Shown one piece after another: positions 36,601 to 46,400 of a DNA stretch of 64,000 bases; the first letter of the stretch is position 1; each line of letters starts with the position of its first letter. The stretch lies in the NCBI RefSeq assembly GCF_009905375.1, contig NC_133656.1, forward strand, positions 239,414,415 through 239,478,414. The letters run 5' to 3'. Source of the stretch: Apium graveolens. Lineage: Eukaryota; Streptophyta; Magnoliopsida; Apiales; Apiaceae. The notes below the pieces were generated by a model, which was not told the origin of the DNA, searched no databases, and was given only the letters and a program-made list of their open reading frames with translations. The position numbers and the translations under genes were made by a program.

Positions 36601-38528
36601 TAAGAAGAAGTATGACCTTAAATTGTCTCTACTCTGTCTATGACAGCCAGCATATCTTCCCGAGAGGCCGAGACCATGTGTTCTCCTTGTGTTTTCCTTG
36701 TGTGCGCGTGGTGTTGAGTTTTCTTTTTTTTAAAACCTATCATATTATATTGTAATACCTTGTGTACTTTACTGTTGATTTTTAGCACATGTAAAAATTA
36801 TTACATAATTAGCAGAAATAAAAATTACATTTTTAACTAGAGAGAAGATGCAGTAACATATTTTAATGTATCAGTGAGCCAGATAGATGAAAATCTTAGT
36901 ATGAAAAGGAATATGATAGTGCTAGAACTGAATGTTTTTTTTCCAGAAAATGACTCAACAATGAAACACATGATTCACACTCCCACCATTAAATTCCATT
37001 TTCTATATTTTACTCTTTTAAGCGTTCCGTTCTTGCCTCGCCACTCCATTCATGTGAATGAAATCTTATTAGTGCTTCATTTTGATGCTTATGCGACAAC
37101 ACTGGCTATTCTTTTTCACAACATTATCATTCTAGATCACTAATTGAATGGATTTCCATTTATATCCTTGGCGTGACAGATTACTCGCCTAAAAATATAT
37201 ACATAATGACTTGAAACACATGATCCACTCTTCAACTGTTACATTCAGTTTCTATTTTATTCGTGTGCGCGTTCCATTCTTTTTCGCCTCACTCCATCTA
37301 TCTACGCGAATGCAATCTTATTAGTGCTTTATCTTGATGCTTATGCTATGATACTGGTTATGGTACATCTTTTTCCTTAACGCCCTTGAAAGCTTTCTTT
37401 TACACAGCACACTCATTCCAGATTACTAATTAAATGGATTTCCATTTTATCCTTGGTGTGACAGTTTTCCTTTGAATGCCTTGCTATAAATAATAACAAA
37501 AAAACTGTTCAAATGATATAGCTCTCTACAATTTAATTTACTGGAGGCTTTGAATAAAGTTTGTTATTTTAATAATCTTCTGAACTTTTTCCAAAGTGAC
37601 ATAAATTTGTTATTATTGATGTTCGTGTGTAGGTTTTTTAATGTGAGATATATGTGTGAGTTTTTATTTATAAATGTTAGTACTTATTAAGCAAGTCTTA
37701 CTTTAGTGAGGCAAACATCTTGTCTTGAGCCTAGGTCCTGGAGGAAACTTTTGAGCTACAGACTTGAGTACTCTATGATTTAACTATGTGTCCTTGAAAT
37801 GTTCTTTTTCTTTCTGGCGTAGGATCCTACAAATACGGAGCTACGGATTATAAAGCAGCACATTCTCCTTCTGGTTCGAGCTTGCAAAAATGCAGGGAAG
37901 TAGCTACAAAGGCTCTGAAGGTAAACGAGTCAACATGCACCCACATGAAATGCACATTTGGCGGGGTATGGAATGGAGGAGGTGGTGATGGACAGAAAAA
38001 TCTATTTGTTGCATCATTTTTCTTTGACAGGGCTGCTGAGGTATAACTGTTCTTGTTTTGATGTTATAGACAACTCATGACAAATATAAACCTTTTATGG
38101 TTACTAATGTTTGTTGATCATATACTTCTATTCTATGAAGGCTGGTTTTGTCGATCCAAAGAAGCCTGTTGCCAAAGTTCGTCCAGTAGATTTTGAAGAT
38201 GCTGCCAAGCGTGCTTGTCAAACAAACCTTGAAGAAGCCAAATCTATATACCCTCGGGTGGAACCAGAAAACCTGCCATACTTATGTATGGACCTTGTAT
38301 ATCAGTTCACATTACTTGTTGATGGGTTTGGTAAGTTTCTCCTTGTTTTAATCACTTATAATTGACATTCAAATGAGACCAAAATTCTAACCTGCTGTTT
38401 GTGCACTCCTTGAATCAGCCCTTGATCCTTGGCAAGAAATTACACTGGTGAAAAAAGTCGAGTACCAAAATTCTTTAGTTGAAGCTGCATGGCCGCTAGG
38501 CAGTGCAATCGAGGTTGTTTCCTCCTGA
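33685..38528 (+). CDS. apyrase (GDA1/CD39 nucleoside di/triphosphatase), nine exons
   Basis: Exons are 33685-33993, 34760-34888, 34991-35047, 35156-35248, 35755-35960, 36202-36293, 37823-38040, 38141-38330 and 38419-38528; all phases join to 467 residues, the family norm. One membrane segment at residues 21-39 anchors the N-terminus. The apyrase conserved regions are in order: [15 protein letters not shown] (69-83), [10 protein letters not shown] (147-156), GSQEGAYQW (188-196), [14 protein letters not shown] (214-227) and [11 protein letters not shown] near 430-440. Such enzymes remove phosphate from NTPs and NDPs in the Golgi lumen or outside the cell; Arabidopsis APY1/APY2 are the closest known model. 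Intron 6 (1.5 kb) holds a tandem duplication, and intron 4 a G-run. Its neighbour upstream is the SIP1 pair, as in Arabidopsis. Confidence 0.93.
36951..37465. repeat. diverged tandem duplication of about 250 bp in apyrase intron 6
   Basis: 36951-37181 and 37206-37465 share, in order, GAAACACATGATYCACTC, AATCTTATTAGTGCTT, TTGATGCTTATGC, GATTACTAATTRAATGGATT and CCTTGG.GTGACAG. The copies differ by many substitutions and indels, so the event is old. Confidence 0.75.
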
Positions 38529-39132
38529 TGATTATAGTATCCACATGGTTAAATGAGACTGGTGGTCGGTATACGTTGGTTGGCAGATTACGAGACTGCA
38601 ATAACACTCCGAAGATCAGCCAGAAATCAGAAATATTCAGTTGTCTCAGCTTTAAATAGTGGAAGAGGAAATCGATTTTGTTTGTTAATTTATAGAAAAT
38701 AATGAAAAATCAATCATTATTCCATTCATCTTCATTACATTATTAGCTAGCCATTGCCTGGTTTAAGATTTTTGAGAGAAAAATATAGCAATTTGTTCAT
38801 ACACTTTACGCGGCGTTATGTTTTCATCATATTATTATTATTGATATTGTTCTCGTCTCAAGACATTGGAATGTATGAAGGCTCTATTTTTTGTGTAATA
38901 TAAATTTTCATTGCATTTCTTCGTGCAACTTATAAAGAATGATCTGCTGCTGCCAATATATCTAGCGGTAACAAAAATGTTTTGTTCTGGGATATGATAT
39001 ATCAAGGTGCAATTTTTACCACCAATCTTTCCTAATTCACATTTTTGTTAGAATTTCTTTTGTAATTCTTTACATAAGCAAATTGTTGGTAAAACTCCAA
39101 ATGACATTTTTTTTTAACTTAATTTGTGTTTA
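38529..39132. other. apyrase 3' flank
   Basis: Presumed 3' UTR and AT-rich spacer without recognised features. It ends with TTA, the likely target duplicate of the MITE that follows. Confidence 0.45.
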
Positions 39133-39435
39133 GAGCAACTGCAATGGTACCCTTAGCTAAATTATTTACGTGGTGTTTAGGTGGTGTGACAATATTTAGA
39201 GATTATATAAAATTTGGAGCACTTCAATTATATTTTTCTTTAGTAAAAAATATACATAATCACATTTAGTTGGCTAAATTTGTCGAAACACTAAATTTCT
39301 TAGATATGATTTTGATATCATATTTATACGTAATGTCATTGAAGTCTTCACCCTTTTCTTTAGCTAAAATTTTATATAATTGTCAATTTATCATGTTTTA
39401 ACTAGCAGCTCTACTAATTAACATTGGAGATGCTC
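39133..39435. mobile_element. Tourist-like MITE, 303 bp
   Basis: The left end GAGCAACTGCAATGG and the right end in reverse (GAGCATCTCCAATGT) match, with TTA on both sides (39130-39132 and 39436-39438), the 3-bp duplication made by PIF/Harbinger enzymes. The interior is AT-rich and non-coding. Confidence 0.7.
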
Positions 39436-39438
39436 TTA

Positions 39439-40231
39439 CCCGAATCATGTTCATTTTATTTTTACATTTTCAATATTTTTATGAAATGTAATTTGATTAT
39501 ATAATTGTTAACAAAGTGCTGGTGTGGTTGAATTCTTTTCTCCTTCGGGTAAAGGTGAAGGAAGTTTAAACACTTGAGAATTGGGTAAAAATATGTGAAT
39601 GTATAAAAAGGTATTTAGATAATAAGATTTTAGTAAGCAATTAAAATCTACCAAATTGTTTCTTGGCAAAAAAAAACAAAATCTACCAAATTCCTAAACT
39701 AAAATTAGAGAAGGATTTCATAGTCTTGAAAAAAGCGAACAAACGAAACATATATGCAAAAGTTCCATAAAATACTTCTAATTGGGATAACATATTTTCT
39801 GCAATGTGTTTTGTTTTTAAATGCAAAACTGATTTTCATTTTATTTTTAACACTTAAATCTCGAAATATAAATAATCTCAAAATAAAAATAAAAATCAAA
39901 TTAAAAATTAACTAAAATTTAGATTTAACTTTCCTAATTTTCTTTCAATTTATTTATACATGTATATATCAAATTTATTGAATCACAAAATTCATAGTTG
40001 AAACAAAACCAAGCGCAGTGTTTAACATCGTAAACAAAACAAGATGCTCACATCTGTTTATCATTTTCTTGATTCCTTTTAACTTCTGAAGTAAGCATAA
40101 CATGATTGTTAGTAGAAATGCAAAACTAGGTGAGTGTAACAAGCTTATATTATTACCTCGATAGGTGAAAATATCTCTAGGTCTCAGTCAGACATTTTGT
40201 CGAACAGTTTGTGCACACAAGTATAGTGTAA
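39439..40231. other. AT-rich spacer before the PPR gene
   Basis: No coding frame, RNA or element border is recognised. Confidence 0.4.
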
Positions 40232-40505
40232 CCAACCCATGATTGATTAAGCTTGAAATTTGTAAAATTTTAACAAGAATTCTCTGTTTGAAGATGAATC
40301 TTGATGATTTGGAGCTTTAGAAGCCAACTTATGATTGATTAAGCTCGAAAGTTGCAATCTTTTTGGTAGAATTTGTTGTTTGAAGTTGAATCTTGATTAT
40401 TTGGAGTTTTAGAAGCTAACCCTTGATTGATTGAGCTTGAAAGTTGTAATCTTTTTAGTAGGGTTTTTTTTTGAAGTTGAATCTTGATGATGTGGAGTTT
40501 TAGAA
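40232..40505 (+). repeat. about 88-bp direct repeat, three units, running into the PPR start codon
   Basis: Three units each carry TGATTGATTRAGCTYGAAA, a T-rich part, then TTGAATCTTGATGATTTGGAG (with small changes) and TTTTAGAAG. The third unit contains the start codon and first codons of the PPR gene (ATGATGTGGAGTTTTAGAAG), so the first two hold decoy copies of the start-codon context. Confidence 0.8.
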
Positions 40506-42292
40506 GAAAATTTACGCTATCTTTACTATCTGTTAGTAATTATCTTAATTCAGCAAATTATGTTGCAAGGCCAGTTAGGTTGTTGTCTCCATGTTCTTGT
40601 TTGGTTAATGAGTCTGAGATGAGGGTTTCTGTCCGTAATTTGGAACCGTCTAGTTTTCGGGTTTTGGTTTCTCATTTTTCTTCAGTTACGGAAAGAAATG
40701 ATAGTGGTTTTAGTTTAGGTAAGCTTGATGATGGAGTTAGTGATGATGATGAGAATGGTGGTGAAGATGATGATGGTAATGATGAAAGCAAGGGTGGGAA
40801 GTTGGGTTATAGGGATGAGGAATTTTTGCGGAACGTAGGAGTTATTATGGATATTTTGTTAGCCCCGCGAAGCAGTTGTTTGGTTGTGAAGGATAAGCTG
40901 GAGGAGTGTAGTGTTGTTGTTTCGACGGATTTGGTTGTGGAGGTTCTTTCTCGTATACGGAATGATTGGGAAGTGGCGTTTACTTTCTTTACGTGGGCTG
41001 GTAGGCAATCAGGTTATGCACATTCTTTGCGTGCGTACCATTCTATGATTTCTATTTTAGGGAAAATGAGAAGATTTGATACAGCTTGGGGGTTGATAGA
41101 GGAGATGAAAGGTGGGAGTACTAGACCATCTCTAGTGACTCCACACACGTTGTTGATAATGATTAGAAGGTATTGTGCTGTGCATGATGTTGGAAAAGCT
41201 ATTAATACTTTTTATGCTCATAAAAGGTTTAAGTTTGAAATAGGGATGGAGGAATTTCAAAACCTTTTATCTGCTCTTTGTCGGTATAAGAATGTAAAAG
41301 ATGCTGAATACTTGCTGTTTTGCAATAAAGATGTTTTCCGACTCAATACGAAGAGTTTTAATATTATTCTTAATGGATGGTGTAACATTATTGGGAATTC
41401 AAAGGAAGCAAAGAGAATATGGTGGGAGATGCATGATAGAAAGATCTTTAAAGACGTTGTCTCGTATGCCAGTATGATGTCATGCTATTCAAAACTTGGT
41501 AGACTCAATGATGTGCTCAGGCTTTTTAAGCAAATGAAAGTGCTGGAAATTGTTCCAGATAGAAAAGTTTACAATGCTGTCATTCATGCCCTTGCAAAAG
41601 GCAAGGTTGTAAAGGAAGCTCGCGATCTATTAAAAAAAATGGAAGAAGTAGGAATTGCTCCAAATGTTGTTACTTATAACTCGCTTATTATGCCTCTCTG
41701 TAAAGCCCGTAAATCAGATGAAGCGCGGGAGGTTTATGATGAGATGTTACAGAGAGGCCTTGCACCTACTATTCGAACTTACCATGCTTTCTTTCGCACT
41801 TTAAGGACGGCTGAAGATGTGTTTGACCTCTTAGAAGACATGAACAAAGTAGGGTGCCGTCCTGGTCATGACACTTTTATAATGTTAATTAGAAAGTTTT
41901 GCCGTTGGCGCCAGCTTGACAATGTCTACAAGCTGTGGAATCAGATGAGTGATTGTGGACTTAATCCTGATCGCAGCTCGTATATTGTTGTAATCCATGG
42001 GCTATTTTTGAATGGAATGTTGGAGGAAGCATACAAATATTATCAAGAGATGAAGGAAAAACACTTAGTGCCAGAGCCAAAGATAGATGAGATGCTTCAA
42101 ACTTGGGTAGCGGGAAAACAAAATGCCGATAAGCAGACAGTGGAGTCAAAACATGGTCAAGTAAGTCATAGTCAGACAGCAAAGGAGACAAAAGTTCCAT
42201 TGGAGAAGGTTGAAAGGAATGTAGATTTTCGACGACAGCCTGAAATTAGAAAAGTTGTGAGGGAAAGTGGATATTCATTTTGGGATGATTAG
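40487..42292 (+). CDS. P-class pentatricopeptide repeat protein, intronless
   Basis: The protein has 601 residues from ATG 40487; a second ATG follows at once, and the in-frame TTG before it is not taken as start. The first 60 residues are rich in R, S and L and poor in acids, typical of a mitochondrial presequence (inferred). An acidic stretch (DDDENGGEDDDG) follows, then about ten 35-residue repeats, e.g. PDRKVYNAVIHALAKG and PNVVTYNSLIMPLCKA. There is no E, DYW or SMR domain; the end is GYSFWDD. PPR proteins bind single-stranded organellar RNA one base per repeat and guide its processing or stability. Lack of introns is normal for the family. It resembles Arabidopsis At5g15010 as I remember it, but this is not verified. 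Confidence 0.9.
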   Translation: MMWSFRRKFTLSLLSVSNYLNSANYVARPVRLLSPCSCLVNESEMRVSVRNLEPSSFRVLVSHFSSVTERNDSGFSLGKLDDGVSDDDENGGEDDDGNDESKGGKLGYRDEEFLRNVGVIMDILLAPRSSCLVVKDKLEECSVVVSTDLVVEVLSRIRNDWEVAFTFFTWAGRQSGYAHSLRAYHSMISILGKMRRFDTAWGLIEEMKGGSTRPSLVTPHTLLIMIRRYCAVHDVGKAINTFYAHKRFKFEIGMEEFQNLLSALCRYKNVKDAEYLLFCNKDVFRLNTKSFNIILNGWCNIIGNSKEAKRIWWEMHDRKIFKDVVSYASMMSCYSKLGRLNDVLRLFKQMKVLEIVPDRKVYNAVIHALAKGKVVKEARDLLKKMEEVGIAPNVVTYNSLIMPLCKARKSDEAREVYDEMLQRGLAPTIRTYHAFFRTLRTAEDVFDLLEDMNKVGCRPGHDTFIMLIRKFCRWRQLDNVYKLWNQMSDCGLNPDRSSYIVVIHGLFLNGMLEEAYKYYQEMKEKHLVPEPKIDEMLQTWVAGKQNADKQTVESKHGQVSHSQTAKETKVPLEKVERNVDFRRQPEIRKVVRESGYSFWDD

Positions 42293-43449
42293 ATTAAAGT
42301 TGATAACTGATGCTCTTCTGTTGCTTTATGTTCTAGACAGGGCTCCATGATAACTATGAGCAAATCAATAAAGGTTGGTCCGACTTCCTGTAGCCTGCTT
42401 CATCTTTGCTAGTCATCTCTAACAAGTGAAGAAAAGGATTTCCTAGGTTCATGGCATTTTCTTTATATGTGCTCCTATTGGAAGCCACACTTCATACTTA
42501 CTAGTCATTTTTTTTGTATTGAAGGCATCAAGTTAGTCTAGTTTTGCGTTTTCGCTCCCGAAGAGCTTGATCTCTTGCTAAACTTGTGACTTGTGATGAC
42601 CCTCGGTTATCTCTAGCTGGAAATTTCATACTGGTAAGCATATGTACTTGGTTGTGATTGAATGGAGTGTCATCATGTTTTACCTTTTGGATATAAATCT
42701 CATTTACTGATAAAGAAAATCTATATGGTATTATGGTACGAACCAGGATAACTTTTCTATCCAAAATACCTTAGAAATGACATCTCAAAAGTGTTTTTCC
42801 ACATTTCTAAACGTGGATGAAAAAATCACATTAAAGTAAGTAAATATAAGAAATTTGTTATTCGTGTAGTGTATGCACTTGTAATGTTGCAGATTATGCA
42901 TCTATGATAGGTGTAATGGTTTAGATTTTATATCCTTTAAATAATAAATATGCATACACTTACACCACTATTAAGACAAGTAAAAGTAAAAATATACTGA
43001 CCAGAATATATATATTAACAATTTTAATAATGTTATGCATTGCCATGCATTTTGTACAAAACACAAATGTCCAATTAATAGGATTAACACTACATGAATA
43101 TTTTTACACGCAATATTATATAAAAATTGGAAATATCAGTAAAATTTTAAATAAATATGAAAAATTAAAAATATAATAAAATTTAAATGTTAAAAAATTA
43201 AAATAACTTGGACATCAGAAGTATTTGAAATACCTGCAAAAAAAAGAAAAGGCTACTCAGATAAAATGGGAGGGAGGGAGTGAGTTTCTGACAGAAATAC
43301 ATCATAAATCAAAGGTCTCTCGCTCTTTTCATTGAGATTCTTGTTGTTGTACATTTGTCTTTAACTCTGCATGTATATTTATTATTACTAAAATATACAC
43401 ACGTACCAAAATTCCTAATATCTCCAGCTGCAAAAAAATATAATTGATC
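42293..43449. other. spacer between PPR and lectin genes
   Basis: The first few hundred bases are probably PPR 3' UTR. The rest is AT-rich with no element ends recognised. The last 150 bases should hold the lectin promoter and leader. Confidence 0.4.
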
Positions 43450-46400
43450 ATGCTCGTTTACGATCAAGTAGATTCTCCTCACCACAACAATAATGCTCCT
43501 ACGCCACCCAATGATCCCCCCGTATCCGACCCATATTTTTCAACTCCTGATCAGACTCTGGATTATTTGAGAGGCAAGCCTTCTTTTAGGATTTATACGA
43601 AGGCCGAGACTGATTGCTCCCTAACTATCCGTGATGGCCAAGTCATCCTTGCCCGTTTTGACCCGTCTGATCTGTTTCAGGTAAATCCCATGCTTTAAAA
43701 TTTTGAGTTGACCGAGCTTAGATGAATACATTTTTAGAATAGAAGTTATTTAAAAAATTCGAAATATTCGAGCTGTAATCATTTCTGGATTGTGTCACAT
43801 GATGGTTTTACCACTTTCATCGCCTATGTTGTATTTGTGAGGGATGTCAATATTGAGGTTGCAGTATGTGTAATTTGTTGTTATATATTTGCGATGTTTT
43901 TGATTGTAGCATTGGGTGAAAGATGAAAGATATAGCACAGAGGTTATAGATGAATATGGATTCCCTAGCTTTTCTATGGTTAATAAAGCTACTGGTCAGG
44001 CTTTGAAGCATTCTGTTGGAGCCCATCATCCTGTATGTTTATTTATTTCTTTGGTTCTGTTTTATCTTTTGTTATAATAAGGGGAATATGATATAATATA
44101 GTGATGGATTTTTATGTTCATTAATAGAGATAAGGTTTAGTTTTCTAAAGACACTTAGCTTTCAAAACGAATTCTTGATGTTTGTTATAATGTGAAATGA
44201 AATTTTAAATGTCACGGTGTTAGTTAGTAGTTATAGTTTGTGGCATGCAAATTCCGGTATGTAGATAAAAGGGGATGGAAACTCATTTCTATCTCTTCTA
44301 AACGTGATAAATAGTTAGATTCTCTGTGATTCTTGTATGAAAATAAGAGACGGAATTGAATGATTAAATAAGCATCTTGTTTTTTAAACTGATTCTGTCA
44401 TTTTCCTGCTGGTTCATCAAGCTAGCTCTTTTACTCTTCCTTTGTTCTTGTTTCATCAAGGGAGTCTCCTGCTAGCTCTGTAAGCTGATAGATAAGGCGT
44501 GAAGATGCTTGACAGGGTATAATGGGGGACTTGGGAGGTCATTAAGTGCTCTCTTCTTTTCAAGCCACTTTCACCATTCTCAGTTCCACAATAGTACTGG
44601 CAAATGTTTTATCATTTCTTTTTTCTTTTTTTGGGAAAGAGGGGTGGGGGGTTGGGGGGGGGGGGGGGGGGGGTTAACAAATAACAATACTTTGTTACCG
44701 GTTGACAACTTTATAATTTGCACAGATTGATCTGCTTTTCTTAGAATGGTCTCGACTTTATTATTAATTATCTCGAGTCAGTTGCTCAAGTGTTGCACGA
44801 GTTTCTAATAGTCCCGCTGTATATTGTAGCCTTGTTATTGGTTTTTGGTGAAATTTTATCTTCATTTTTTTGGATGCTTTACAATTGCTAATTTGCAGTT
44901 AAAATTATCTTTTACAGGTGCAACTTATCCCTTATGTTCCAGACATACTCGATGAGTCTGTACTTTGGACTCTTAGCGAGGACTTGGGTGATGGATACAG
45001 AGCTATGAGGATGGCCACTAACGCTCACCTCAATGTGGATGCATTTCAAGATAGTAACGGATGCGTTCATGATGGTACTAGCATTGGCCTGTGGGAGTGG
45101 TTGCAAGGTGAAAATCAACGATGGAAGATCGTACAACTTCAGGATGGGCCTTCTTCTATTTATGATCAGATGCACCAGGTACAACTTCAGGATGGGCCTT
45201 CTTCTATTTATGTTCAGACGCACCAGGTACAACTTCAGGATGGGCCTTCTTCTATTTATGATCAGACGCACCAGGTTTGGGATTATTTAGGCCAGATGCC
45301 GTCTGTTAGGGTTTACACAAAGGCTGAGACTAATTGCTCCCTTGCTATCCGTCATGGTAAGGTCATTCTTGCCCAGGCTGACCCGTCTGACCCGTCACAG
45401 GTATTTCCTTGTTTCCTATCATTTTTTGTGTTTATTCAGAGAATTTTGAGGAATTATATTGTAATTATAATTATAAAATAAGTAAATATATTTTTTGTCC
45501 TTTTTTGCCAGTAAAAACCACCATGAGCAGCATAGTATTACAGGTTGTCATATTATCCTATTTACATAGGAGCATGGGCTTGTTATTATAATGCTCATTC
45601 TAAATACAAGTTTAACAATTATATATAACAGGTTAAATTTTTACTAAAAAGATATTATTCTTCCTAATATATTTTAAAGAGTTTTAAATAGAAGTTTTAA
45701 TAATAATAAAACTAACTACACCCGAAGTTTTAAAGGTATGAGCCAAGATCTATTTAGCTAATATTTAAAATACAAAAAATAATGTCAAAATAAAACTAAA
45801 TTATTCAAGCTGGAAAGCAATTGCTTTTTCATGGTAATTTGTATAATAGATATTTATGAAGTATAAACCGTATAATTCAGGTAAAACCAAATTTGAATAC
45901 ATTTATAGGTACATCTTAAGTATCTGTGAATATTTATAAATGATATATTGGTTTCCAACAATAGACGACTCTGATAATGACCCTTTGCTATATTGATACT
46001 TTATCATGTTTGGAATTAAAGTTTGGAACTATTTAATACTATGATATATATTTGTGTATATTTTTTTATGATAAACTGATATTTTTGCGGTGTTTGTGAT
46101 TGTAGCACTGGGTGAAAGATGAGAAATATAGCACAGAGGTTAAAGATCAACATGGCTTCTCTAGCTTTGCTCTGGTCAATAAAGCTACTTTACAGGGAAT
46201 GAAGCATTCTATTGAAGCCCATCATCCTGTATGCTTATCTGTTGATTTATGTTCTATTGAGTTGTTTTTATTCTCTAGCATGGAGTTTCTATATGGAGTA
46301 AATGGATTTTCATATCCAGTGCTAGAGATAAGTTTCATTGTCTCATTTTACTGGGATAAGCAGCTCTCTAAATATAAGTAAAAGTTAATGTCATTTTTTT

